The notes below the pieces were generated by a model. The model ran no database searches and was not told the DNA's origin. It saw nothing but the letters and a program-made list of their open reading frames with translations. Made by a program: the position numbers and the translations under genes. Below are positions 25,427 through 33,790 of a stretch of DNA of 50,388 bases, one piece after another. The first letter of the stretch is position 1; each line of letters begins with the position of its first letter. The DNA comes from GCA-2737665 sp044344795. Its GTDB lineage: Bacteria > Bacteroidota > Bacteroidia > Palsa-965. The stretch lies in contig JBIJCF010000024.1 in assembly GCA_044344795.1 (NCBI GenBank), forward strand, positions 1 to 50,388. The letters are read 5' to 3'.

Positions 25427-27214
25427 ATGAAACACATAAGAAACTTCTGCATTATCGCCCATATCGACCACGGTAAGTCTACTCTTGCCGATCGGTTGTT
25501 GGAGATTACGAAAACCGTGTCTTCCCGTGATATGGAAGCACAAGTGCTGGATGATATGGACCTGGAGAAGGAACGTGGCATTACCATTAAGAGTCACGCC
25601 ATACAAATGGATTACACCTACAAAGGACAAAAGTATGTGCTCAATCTTATTGATACTCCCGGACACGTTGACTTTTCGTATGAAGTTTCGCGCTCCATTG
25701 CTTCCTGTGAAGGTGCTTTGTTGATTGTTGATGCTGCACAGGGAATTCAGGCGCAAACCATTTCGAATTTGTATCTCGCATTGGAACATGATCTCGAGAT
25801 CATTCCAATTCTGAACAAAATTGATTTGCCGAGTGCAGAGCCCGAAGTTGTGAAGGATCAAATTGTGGACTTGTTAGGCTGTAAGCGCGAAGATATTTTG
25901 TCAGCATCAGGTAAAACCGGCTTAGGTGTTCCTGAAATTTTGGAAGCTGTAGTTGAACGCGTCCCATGTCCGAAAGGTGACGAAGAAAAGCCATTGCAGG
26001 CGTTAATCTTCGATTCCGTATTTAATCCGTTCCGTGGAATTATCGCCTACTACAAAGTGGTAAATGGCGTTATTCGCAAAGGACAGAAAGTAAAGTTCTT
26101 TAATACCGGCAGCGAATACAATGCTGATGAGATTGGAATTTTACGTTTAGGATTAGAACCGCGAAATGAAGTGCGCACGGGCGATGTTGGATACATCATT
26201 TCCGGCATTAAAAACGCACGTGAAGTAAAAGTTGGCGATACGATTACCACCGTTGAGAATCCTTGTTCTCAAGGCATCCAAGGCTTTGAAGATGTGAAGC
26301 CGATGGTATTTGCAGGAATTTATCCTGTGGACACGGATGATTATGAGGAGTTGCGTTATTCCATGGAGAAACTGCAACTTAATGATGCATCATTAACCTG
26401 GGAACCGGAAGCGTCTGCAGCCTTAGGGTTTGGATTCCGATGTGGATTCCTTGGTATGTTGCACATGGAAATTGTGCAGGAGCGACTGGAGCGTGAATTC
26501 AACATGACCGTAATTACAACCGTTCCCAACGTAAGTTACATTGCCTATACCACTACCGGCGAGCGCATTGATATGCACAATCCGAGTGATATGCCGGATC
26601 CGACGAAGTTGGACAATATTGAAGAGCCGTTTATTAAGGCAAGCATTATTACCAAAGCTGAGTTTGTCGGAGCGATAATAAAGTTGTGCATGGAGAAGCG
26701 TGGCACGATGTTGAATCAAAACTACCTTACAACGGATCGTGTAGAAATGGTATTTGAAATGCCATTAGGAGAAATTGTATTCGACTTTTACGATAAGCTA
26801 AAGTCAATTTCCAAAGGCTACGCTTCGTTCGATTATCACCCATTGGATTATCGTCAATCTGATTTGATCAAATTGGATATTCTTATCAATGGTGATCAGG
26901 TTGATGCATTGTCTGCATTGATTCACCGTTCAAGAGCGCATGAGTTTGGCAAAAAGATTTGCGAAAAGTTGAAGGAGTTAATTCCTCGTCAGCAATTCCA
27001 GATTGCCATTCAAGCGGCCATTGGCAGCAAGATTGTAGCCCGTGAAAATATATCTGCTATCCGCAAAGACGTTACTGCAAAGTGTTACGGTGGTGATATC
27101 TCCCGTAAGCGCAAACTCTTAGAGAAGCAGAAAGAAGGAAAGAAGCGTATGCGTCAGATTGGAGCCGTAGAAGTTCCTCAGAGCGCATTTATGGCGGTTT
27201 TGAAATTGGATTAA
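25427..27214 (+). CDS. lepA: Elongation factor 4 (LepA), translational GTPase
   Basis: LepA is a ribosome-binding GTPase involved in initiation and back-translocation under stress. From ATG 25427 it is 595 residues, the family length. The reading frame is open upstream to 25304, but those 41 residues have no family counterpart. G motifs are visible: G1 AHIDHGKSTLADRLLE, G2 KERGITIKSHA, G3 DTPGHVDFSYEVSRS, G4 NKIDLPSAEP. The LepA-specific C-terminus is present, with ISRKRKLLEKQKEGKKRM and VPQSAFMAVLK. It diverges from metF and ends in a strong terminator. Confidence 0.97.
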   Translation: MKHIRNFCIIAHIDHGKSTLADRLLEITKTVSSRDMEAQVLDDMDLEKERGITIKSHAIQMDYTYKGQKYVLNLIDTPGHVDFSYEVSRSIASCEGALLIVDAAQGIQAQTISNLYLALEHDLEIIPILNKIDLPSAEPEVVKDQIVDLLGCKREDILSASGKTGLGVPEILEAVVERVPCPKGDEEKPLQALIFDSVFNPFRGIIAYYKVVNGVIRKGQKVKFFNTGSEYNADEIGILRLGLEPRNEVRTGDVGYIISGIKNAREVKVGDTITTVENPCSQGIQGFEDVKPMVFAGIYPVDTDDYEELRYSMEKLQLNDASLTWEPEASAALGFGFRCGFLGMLHMEIVQERLEREFNMTVITTVPNVSYIAYTTTGERIDMHNPSDMPDPTKLDNIEEPFIKASIITKAEFVGAIIKLCMEKRGTMLNQNYLTTDRVEMVFEMPLGEIVFDFYDKLKSISKGYASFDYHPLDYRQSDLIKLDILINGDQVDALSALIHRSRAHEFGKKICEKLKELIPRQQFQIAIQAAIGSKIVARENISAIRKDVTAKCYGGDISRKRKLLEKQKEGKKRMRQIGAVEVPQSAFMAVLKLD

Positions 27215-27231
27215 TTCATTGATCTATCAAC

Positions 27232-27264
27232 AAAAAAGGTGACCCTTTCGGATCACCTTTTTTT
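27232..27264 (+). terminator. Intrinsic terminator after lepA
   Basis: Hairpin with arms AAAAAAGGTGA and TCACCTTTTTT around a CCCTTTCGGA loop, followed by T bases. The A/T flanks mean it could also stop transcripts of the convergent T9SS gene at 27282. Confidence 0.88.
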
Positions 27265-27281
27265 GTTCATGGCGAACAGGT

Positions 27282-28673
27282 TTACTTAAGCACAATCTTG
27301 CGGGTTGCAACACGATTCGTTTCACGATCGGTTACGCGCACCAAATACATTCCTTTAGGTTGACCTGCGATGTCAATTGTTGTACGTGCCGTATTGGACA
27401 CTCCCGAATAAACCAACTCACCCAATAAGTTCATCACCTCAATTGTCTTTAAGTGATCGTTTGAAACTGCAATTGTAAACTGTCCGTCTGTAGGATTCGG
27501 CGATGTGTAAATCAGGAAACTTGGAGTTGCTCCGATTCCTGTTCCCAGCATTACTACGATATTTTGCGTAATCGTATCCGAACAAGCACCGTTAGTAATC
27601 ACCAACGTCAAAGGATACAACCCTTGATTAGCGTATGTATGCGTAACATTAGCGCCGGAAACGGTTAATGATGAATCTCCGAAATCCCAAACGTAATATG
27701 CGGAAGGATCATTCGAGCTTGCACTAAAATTTCCTTGAATATTCACGTACATCGTATCCGGAATAACGGCAGAAGATGCAAGTACAAAAGAAGAATTCAA
27801 AAATAATCCGATAGTTCCAGCACTCATATTTACAGTATTCAAACCGCTGCACCACCATCCGTCAGAATCGGAAAGCGTATCAATTCCTGCTGCAGTGGCA
27901 CGATCATGTTCCACCAAAGCGCGAACGCCGTTGGATAAGGCGTTTGGAATAATTGCGCCCCAGTAACCGGCATTCGTATCTACCATGTTACGATAGAAAG
28001 TCGCAATTGAAGTCACCGGATACAAATCCATACCATCGTTTTCTACAATGCTTATAGCCACAGGACGACCCGTTGCTGCAACATTATCATATACCGCAAT
28101 AAAGTTTTTTGGAGCAGCAACCACCTCATCATATAAAGCAGTTCCTTCTATAGGGCTTCCGGATGCTGTTCCGTAATTAATTACAGTTATTGGAAACTGT
28201 GTTGCCACCAAACGCGTTGCCACTGTAGTTCCTCCGGATCCGTTATTCAACATAATCTTCGGATACACTGTATTACCCGGTGTAAAACGTCCGTTCCCCG
28301 TAGGTTCAACACCAAACCATCCTGCAAACGTGCCGGCATTGGAAGCTGTTAGTGAATCGTGTCCGGCATTATTTGTAAGTGATGCATTTGTTGTTCTGCG
28401 AACGGTCCCGCTGGTCATATTCATTAAGATAGGATTGCCTGCACCATTTGACGTGGTTGCTGCATTCAACGTATCAACCGTAGAATAATAACGATACGTA
28501 GCGCCCGGAGTTAATCCGGAAATCTCCAGCCAGCACCACATGTGGGTACGTGAATTGTTGGTCCCGTTAATTCCTTGCATATGCGAAGGAACAACGCCAT
28601 TAGTTACTGTTATCTGTGCTAATGCAGGAAATGCAAGCACCACAGCCAATGTAAAAAAGGACAGTTTTTTCAT
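27282..28673 (-). CDS. Secreted PKD-domain protein with T9SS type A sorting tail
   Basis: A 463-residue exported protein with signal peptide MKKLSFFTLAVVLAFPALAQ. The middle (about 25-290) is an unrecognised extracellular domain with many Asn, Thr and Gly. A PKD domain follows at about 305-375 (YVWDFGDSSLTVSGANVTHTY). The C-terminal 75 residues are a type A sorting domain: YTSPNPTDGQFTI, IEVMNLLGELVYSG, GMYLVRVTDRE, then ATRKIVLK. T9SS substrates of this type are exported and often cleaved at the tail. No enzymatic motif is evident. It has its own -7 box and ends against the lepA terminator. Confidence 0.85.
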   Translation of the reverse strand: MKKLSFFTLAVVLAFPALAQITVTNGVVPSHMQGINGTNNSRTHMWCWLEISGLTPGATYRYYSTVDTLNAATTSNGAGNPILMNMTSGTVRRTTNASLTNNAGHDSLTASNAGTFAGWFGVEPTGNGRFTPGNTVYPKIMLNNGSGGTTVATRLVATQFPITVINYGTASGSPIEGTALYDEVVAAPKNFIAVYDNVAATGRPVAISIVENDGMDLYPVTSIATFYRNMVDTNAGYWGAIIPNALSNGVRALVEHDRATAAGIDTLSDSDGWWCSGLNTVNMSAGTIGLFLNSSFVLASSAVIPDTMYVNIQGNFSASSNDPSAYYVWDFGDSSLTVSGANVTHTYANQGLYPLTLVITNGACSDTITQNIVVMLGTGIGATPSFLIYTSPNPTDGQFTIAVSNDHLKTIEVMNLLGELVYSGVSNTARTTIDIAGQPKGMYLVRVTDRETNRVATRKIVLK

Positions 28674-28693
28674 GAGTTTAGTCTTAGTCGGTT

Positions 28694-28701
28694 CAAAGGT
28701 A
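28694..28701 (-). promoter_or_regulatory. -7 box of the PKD/T9SS gene
   Basis: Minus-strand TACCTTTG is an exact TAnnTTTG match, 20 bases before the ATG at 28673. The best upstream TTG is 24 bases away, slightly too far. Confidence 0.55.
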
Positions 28702-28761
28702 GAACGGACGCTTATTGGGCTAAATCAAGAAAAGATGAAGTTTTGCAGGGGTAAATGTTGA

Positions 28762-30726
28762 TTACTCTGCTAACTCTCTGGCTTCTACCCAGTCACCATG
28801 CTTCCTGATAAGGTTTACAAGCGCTTCTACAGCTTCACTTTCGGGAATATTACGCTCGACAACTTCTTTACCTTTATATAAGGTGATCTTGCCCACACCG
28901 GTTCCTACATATCCGTAATCCGCATCGGCCATTTCTCCGGGTCCATTGACGATACAGCCCATAATGCCAATCTTCACACCTTTCAAATGCTCGGTGCGTT
29001 TACGGATTTTATTTGTCGTTTCCTGAAGATCAAACAATGTTCTGCCGCAAGAAGGACAGGATATGTATTCGGTTTTAGAGATACGTGTACGTGTAGCCTG
29101 CAACACACCGAAAACACAACTGTTCACGGTCATTTGCGGAATTTTTTCGGATGTTTTCATCCACACGCCATCTCCCATTCCATCCAACAACAACGCACCG
29201 AAATCGGTTGCTGCGAAGAGGACGCCCTCTTCGGCTGACTCAATCATAAAATTGCGTTTCAGTACTACAGGCGCTGTGCAACCCGCTTTCATCAACACCA
29301 TCATGGCACGGCGAAGTTCCGGCATGGCATGGGTATTCATGCTATCCAACACCAACACAACATTGCTATGCACTTTCAATTTGCCGATAAAATCAGGAGT
29401 TAACGTGTGAATATCGGCCGCTACGAAATTTAATTGTGTGTGTGTTGCAGCTGCAGTGAAGAACTCGTTCCCACAAAACAGAGGGTAATAACGATCCTTG
29501 TTTTTCACCGACTCATATACACCCGAATTCACAATGATTCCGAGCGTTCCGGGAATTTCGAAATTCAAGGTTTGATCGCCGGTGTAAATAAAATCACAAG
29601 CCTGATCTGTTAAATTCCACTTATCTGTTGGAACAGAATATTGATAACCAACCGCAAACAAGGATGCAGGCGTGATAACATCGCGCTTACTAAAATCTGC
29701 GATAACACGAGGAACATTCTTCTCGCCAAAATTCAGGACGGCAGAAGTATGACGACGTTCGTATTCGTAAGGAGAATAAGGCAACGAACACTTACCCTCA
29801 AAAGTTTGTACAGGTTGAATTGCTTCGTGTCCGGCACGGTTGTTATACCGGTTCACTAATGCTTTCGCGACCGGAATTTCAAACTCCGGATCTTCCGTTA
29901 ACGACACACGAACTGTATCTCCGAGTCCGTCTTCCAGCAAGGTTCCAATTCCTGCAGCAGATTTGATGCGTCCGTCTTCTCCATCTCCGGCTTCGGTAAC
30001 GCCCAGGTGCAAAGGATAATTCATTCCTGCCGACATCATCTGTTGTACCAGCAAACGATACGCTTGCACCATCACCTGAGGATTACTGGCTTTCATTGAT
30101 AAGACAATGTTTTTGTAACCCTCATCTTCACAAATCCGCAAAAACTCCATAGCCGACTCCACCATGCCCTGAGGTGTATCGCCGTAACGACTTAAAATAC
30201 GATCGCTTAACGAACCGTGATTCGTTCCGATACGCATAGCTGTACCGTATTCTTTGCAAATCCGAACAAGAGGAATAAACCGTTCGCGAATTCGCTGCAA
30301 TTCACTTTGATAAGAAGCATCCGTGTATTCGATATGTTCAAACTTCTTCTTATCCGCGTAGTTACCCGGATTAACACGAACTTTTTCTACAATACGTGCT
30401 GCTAACTCTGCCGCATTGGGCGTAAAGTGAATATCTGCAACCAAGGGCGTTTTGTACCCCGCTTTGCGCAGCTCATTCTTAATATTTTTTAAATTTTCCG
30501 CGTCCTTCAAACTTGGAGCTGTAATACGCACATACTCACAGCCCGCTTCAATCATGCGTATCGACTGCGCCACAGTAGCCGCAGTGTCCATGGTGTCAGT
30601 TGTGGTCATGGATTGTACGCGAATAGGATTTCCGCCACCCAAAGGCACATCGCCGATCTGCACAACACGAGTCGTCCAACGTGAATATTCTGTTAACGAA
30701 TTAGCATATGGGGAAATGAGTTTCAT
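28762..30726 (-). CDS. ispG: 4-hydroxy-3-methylbut-2-enyl diphosphate synthase, long form
   Basis: IspG (GcpE) converts MEcPP to HMBPP in the MEP isoprenoid pathway using a [4Fe-4S] cluster. The 654-residue length is that of the long form with an inserted domain, known from Bacteroidota, Chlamydiae and plants; E. coli has about 372. The N-terminal barrel has VGGGNPIRVQSMTTTDT, the segment TPLVADIHFTPNAA and the RVNPGNYADKK motif. The cluster Cys residues lie in the C-terminal part: CPSCGRTLFDLQ, then GIMGCIVNGPGE. dxs at the right edge belongs to the same pathway. It precedes the T9SS gene with an 88-base gap. Confidence 0.95.
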   Translation of the reverse strand: MKLISPYANSLTEYSRWTTRVVQIGDVPLGGGNPIRVQSMTTTDTMDTAATVAQSIRMIEAGCEYVRITAPSLKDAENLKNIKNELRKAGYKTPLVADIHFTPNAAELAARIVEKVRVNPGNYADKKKFEHIEYTDASYQSELQRIRERFIPLVRICKEYGTAMRIGTNHGSLSDRILSRYGDTPQGMVESAMEFLRICEDEGYKNIVLSMKASNPQVMVQAYRLLVQQMMSAGMNYPLHLGVTEAGDGEDGRIKSAAGIGTLLEDGLGDTVRVSLTEDPEFEIPVAKALVNRYNNRAGHEAIQPVQTFEGKCSLPYSPYEYERRHTSAVLNFGEKNVPRVIADFSKRDVITPASLFAVGYQYSVPTDKWNLTDQACDFIYTGDQTLNFEIPGTLGIIVNSGVYESVKNKDRYYPLFCGNEFFTAAATHTQLNFVAADIHTLTPDFIGKLKVHSNVVLVLDSMNTHAMPELRRAMMVLMKAGCTAPVVLKRNFMIESAEEGVLFAATDFGALLLDGMGDGVWMKTSEKIPQMTVNSCVFGVLQATRTRISKTEYISCPSCGRTLFDLQETTNKIRKRTEHLKGVKIGIMGCIVNGPGEMADADYGYVGTGVGKITLYKGKEVVERNIPESEAVEALVNLIRKHGDWVEARELAE

Positions 30727-30798
30727 GGCGGAGATTGGCGGATTTATTTACACTACAACAGAACAAATTTGCAACAGAATGGTTCACGCAACACCTTG

Positions 30799-31689
30799 CT
30801 AAGCACTTTTTAGCGAACGTTGGCGAAATTTAATCCATGCGTTCAGGAAAATGGTACTGAGAATAATTGCCGATCCCACATAAAAATATCCTGTTAGTTG
30901 TTTGTCCTCATGATAAATGAAGTAAGCAAACACAATACCGTACAAGGTTTCCAAATTAAGAGTCAACGACACGGTATACGGACTGATTGTTTTCAGAATA
31001 TGCATACTAATCATGAACGGCACGCTGGTACAAAGAATTCCGAGTATCAGCAAGTACACCAAATCTGTTGTGGACATCGCTAATAACGGCCCTTCCCAAG
31101 GTTTAGCAATAAGCACGTAAACCGACATTCCTAAAAATCCCCCCAACATTTCATAAAATGAAACTACCGAACCATTGTGTCCTTTTTGAATCAACACACC
31201 GTTCAGCACACCAAAAATGGAAGACGTCAACGCTGCCAAAATGCCGAGAATAATTCCATAAACGTATCGTATTTCCACGCTAAAAATTAATGTCAGCGCC
31301 AGAACAACCATCACTCCGAAAATAATCTCGTACACACTCACCTTACGTTTGAAGAATAAAGGCTCTATGAAAGCAGAAAACAAGGAACCTGTGGAGAAGC
31401 AAGCCAAGGTTACAGAGACATTACTTTCTTTAATGGAAGCATAGAAACAAATCCAATGTAACGCTACAATTAGACCGATTCCGAAATACTTTGCAGCCTG
31501 TTTCAAATCGATACGCAGGTTTTGACGACGTAGGATTAGAAATAAAAATATTCCCACCAAAGCGATGGGCATACGCAGCCAAACCAATTGTACCGCCGGA
31601 AGCTCAATGGCTTTGCCAAGGATGGCTGTCCATCCCCAGATAAAGACAATCACATGCAACAGAATAAAATTGGTCGTCTTTGGGGACAC
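30799..31689 (-). CDS. EamA-family (DMT) transporter
   Basis: A 296-residue inner-membrane protein with about ten hydrophobic helices arranged as two EamA repeats, as in drug/metabolite exporters. Typical features are FIWGWTAILGKAIELPAVQLVWLR (read in part), GLIVALHWICFYASI at helix 3, and NLETLYGIVFAYFIYHEDKQL in the second repeat. The substrate cannot be told from sequence. The only in-frame start is GTG at 31689. A -7 box lies about 23 bases upstream. It points toward ispG with a 72-base gap. Confidence 0.85.
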   Translation of the reverse strand: MSPKTTNFILLHVIVFIWGWTAILGKAIELPAVQLVWLRMPIALVGIFLFLILRRQNLRIDLKQAAKYFGIGLIVALHWICFYASIKESNVSVTLACFSTGSLFSAFIEPLFFKRKVSVYEIIFGVMVVLALTLIFSVEIRYVYGIILGILAALTSSIFGVLNGVLIQKGHNGSVVSFYEMLGGFLGMSVYVLIAKPWEGPLLAMSTTDLVYLLILGILCTSVPFMISMHILKTISPYTVSLTLNLETLYGIVFAYFIYHEDKQLTGYFYVGSAIILSTIFLNAWIKFRQRSLKSA

Positions 31690-31711
31690 GATGAATTGGA
31701 ATTGAGCGCTG

Positions 31712-31719
31712 CAAAGTTA
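31712..31719 (-). promoter_or_regulatory. -7 box of the DMT transporter gene
   Basis: Minus-strand TAACTTTG, exact TAnnTTTG. A TTTG lies 16 bases and a TTG 22 bases further upstream, bracketing the usual spacing. It supports the GTG start at 31689. Confidence 0.6.
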
Positions 31720-31778
31720 ACGGCAAAACCGGCGTCAAAAACAACTTCATGAAGACGTAAGATTTCGACCTGATCCTG

Positions 31779-31809
31779 TTGCGTGTCGTAAAAGGGCAGA
31801 ACACCTTTG
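31779..31809 (+). promoter_or_regulatory. Promoter of the small PKD/T9SS protein
   Basis: TTG at 31779-31781, a 20-base spacer, then CACCTTTG at 31802-31809 (one mismatch to TAnnTTTG). The start codon follows 30 bases later at 31839, ruling out the longer ORF from 31779. Confidence 0.6.
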
Positions 31810-31838
31810 CCTCATCAAACCAATTAAAAAGCTCAACT

Positions 31839-32414
31839 ATGAAAACGATCTTACTTTCACCACTGTTCACTATCGGGGCATTTTTCACCGTTAGCCTGAA
31901 CGCACAAAATTGTAACGCTTCTTTCACTTATACGGTAAGCGGCAACACCGTTTATTTTAATAACACCAGCGACTCGGGCACGTATGTTATGTCGTGGCTG
32001 TTCGGTGATAACATCACGGGTACGGGCAATAATCCATCGCATACTTACGCTAATCCCGGCACGTACAATGTATGTTTAATTATTATGAATCAGAATCAGC
32101 AGTTCTGTGATTCAACCTGTCAGACTATTGTAGTACAGCCTTCATCCATCAGCGAACAGTTCAATGGAGCAGCTATCACCATTGCTCCAAATCCTGCTAC
32201 AGACTTCATCAACGTTAGCTTTTCTGCTATCGCCGGCAATACTACTATCGAAATTCTGGACATCGCCGGTCGTGTTGTAATGACGGAGCAATTAACCACT
32301 TCCGGATCTGTAGTACATGCAATCAATGTGCAGTCTGTTCCTGCAGGAGCGTATTATGTACGACTCTCTTCCGGCAGCATGGTTGGAGGAAAACGCATTT
32401 TGATTTCAAAATAA
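31839..32414 (+). CDS. Small secreted PKD-domain protein with T9SS type A tail
   Basis: From ATG 31839 the product is 191 residues. The signal peptide is MKTILLSPLFTIGAFFTVSL with cleavage near NAQNC. A single PKD domain follows (NCNASFTYTVSGNTVYFNN, then SWLFGDNITGTGNNPSHTY and NPGTYNVCLII). The type A sorting tail comes last: ITIAPNPATDFINVSF, IEILDIAGRVVM, GAYYVRLSSGSMVGGKRILISK. An ORF extension from 31779 is excluded by signal peptide and promoter. It is little more than a PKD module and an export tag, so a structural or binding role is more likely than catalysis. Confidence 0.85.
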   Translation: MKTILLSPLFTIGAFFTVSLNAQNCNASFTYTVSGNTVYFNNTSDSGTYVMSWLFGDNITGTGNNPSHTYANPGTYNVCLIIMNQNQQFCDSTCQTIVVQPSSISEQFNGAAITIAPNPATDFINVSFSAIAGNTTIEILDIAGRVVMTEQLTTSGSVVHAINVQSVPAGAYYVRLSSGSMVGGKRILISK

Positions 32415-32452
32415 AGAACCCATTCCGGTTGGTGTGTTTTACCGGACTTCAG

Positions 32453-32489
32453 AGGAGGATGCTAAAGGTAAAAGGCATCCTCCTTTTTT
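32453..32489 (+). terminator. Intrinsic terminator after the PKD/T9SS gene
   Basis: Arms AGGAGGATGC and GCATCCTCCT (10 base pairs) around a 12-base loop, followed by six T. It lies just before the promoter of the next gene. Confidence 0.9.
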
Positions 32490-32495
32490 ATGTTC

Positions 32496-32503
32496 TACCT
32501 TTG
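32496..32503 (+). promoter_or_regulatory. -7 box of the cysteine desulfurase gene
   Basis: TACCTTTG, an exact TAnnTTTG match, ends 10 bases before the ATG at 32514. It lies inside the longer ORF that starts at 32490, so that start cannot be used from this promoter. The leader would be only a few bases. Confidence 0.6.
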
Positions 32504-32513
32504 CGTGGTGAAA

Positions 32514-33662
32514 ATGCCAGTATATCTTGATTACAATGCCACCACTCCGGTTCATGAAACCGTGTTGGAAAAAATGTTGCCGTTTTACCGCGAACAATTT
32601 GGCAATGCGTCTAGTCACACACACGCTTATGGTTGGAGCGCAGCAGCCGCAGTGGAACAAGCGCGTGAATCAGTTGCGGGCTTAATTAATTGCGAACCTG
32701 CAGAAATCATTTTCACCTCCGGAGCAACAGAAGCCGTCAACCTTGCAATAAAAGGCATTGCAACGGTCTATCAAGACAAAGGGAAACACATTATTTCTTG
32801 TGTTACTGAACACAAAGCGGTTCTTGATACACTTAATGCCCTTCAGGAAAGCGGGTTTGAGATTACGTTATTACGTGTTAATCGGGAAGGATTAATCGAT
32901 CCGGAAGATTTAAAAAAAGCCATGCGTCCTCAAACAATTCTCGTTGCTGTGATGCTGGCCAATAATGAAACCGGAGTAATTCAACCCGTTGAAGAACTCG
33001 CACAAATTACACATCATCACGGCGCTATTTTCTTCTCGGATACCACACAGGCTGCGGGAAAAATAAGAGTCGATGTGCAGGAACTCGGCATAGATGTATG
33101 TTCTATTTCTGCACATAAAATGTATGGACCGAAAGGGGTTGGTGCTTTGTTTGTGCGCAGAAAAAAGCCACGCGTTAATTTGTTTCCGTTACTACATGGT
33201 GGCGGTCATGAAAACGGCAGGCGTTCCGGAACGCTTAATGTACCCGGCATTGTGGGACTTGGCGCAGCAGCGCAATTGTGCGAAAGTCAATTATGGGAAA
33301 TGGGCTCAAGTCTATCGCGCATTCGTACGCGCATTGAACAATTATTAACGGAAGATTATTTTGGAATCATCAACGGCAGCACCCGCAACAGACTTTACAA
33401 CACGGCCAATATTTGTTTCCCCGGAATTTCTGCTCAACATCTAATTAAAAAACTTCCGCAATACGCATTTTCATTAGGCTCCGCGTGCACCTCTGCCGTT
33501 CCCGAACCTTCGCATGTGCTTACCGCAATGGGATTGAGCACAGCGGAAGCAGCAGCATCCATTCGATTATCGTTCGGCATGAACAACACAACAGACGATA
33601 TCGAACCTATCGTTCACGATTTCAAAATGGCCGTTACACAGCTTCGCGAGCAACATCACTAA
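32514..33662 (+). CDS. Cysteine desulfurase (IscS/NifS family)
   Basis: A PLP enzyme that takes sulfur from cysteine for Fe-S clusters and thio-cofactors. From ATG 32514 it is 382 residues and begins MPVYLDYNATTPVHE, the family start. The PLP lysine is K202 in SISAHKMYGPKG, H100 lies in TEHKAVLD, and the persulfide cysteine is C325 in LGSACTSAVPEPSHVL, a class I (IscS/NifS) active-site loop. No iscU, iscA or suf genes are adjacent, so it may act in general sulfur supply or tRNA thiolation. I leave the symbol blank because IscS, NifS and related types cannot be separated here. Confidence 0.9.
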   Translation: MPVYLDYNATTPVHETVLEKMLPFYREQFGNASSHTHAYGWSAAAAVEQARESVAGLINCEPAEIIFTSGATEAVNLAIKGIATVYQDKGKHIISCVTEHKAVLDTLNALQESGFEITLLRVNREGLIDPEDLKKAMRPQTILVAVMLANNETGVIQPVEELAQITHHHGAIFFSDTTQAAGKIRVDVQELGIDVCSISAHKMYGPKGVGALFVRRKKPRVNLFPLLHGGGHENGRRSGTLNVPGIVGLGAAAQLCESQLWEMGSSLSRIRTRIEQLLTEDYFGIINGSTRNRLYNTANICFPGISAQHLIKKLPQYAFSLGSACTSAVPEPSHVLTAMGLSTAEAAASIRLSFGMNNTTDDIEPIVHDFKMAVTQLREQHH

Positions 33663-33728
33663 CAGTTCCACACGCGTCTTTGTTGATTACTTCTCCTTTA
33701 CTGCGAAGAAACAACGTAGATCAACAAT

Positions 33729-33736
33729 TAGTTTTG
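33729..33736 (+). promoter_or_regulatory. Candidate -7 box of the MORN-repeat gene
   Basis: TAGTTTTG matches TAnnTTTG and would give a leader of about 50 bases. A second, weaker box (TAGTTTCG, 33773-33780) lies nearer the ATG at 33791. Neither has a convincing -33 TTG, and I cannot choose between them. Confidence 0.35.
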
Positions 33737-33790
33737 TTGTCAACCACAAGAAAGAGTGTTTCTTTCCCGTTATAGTTTCGTTATACCGTC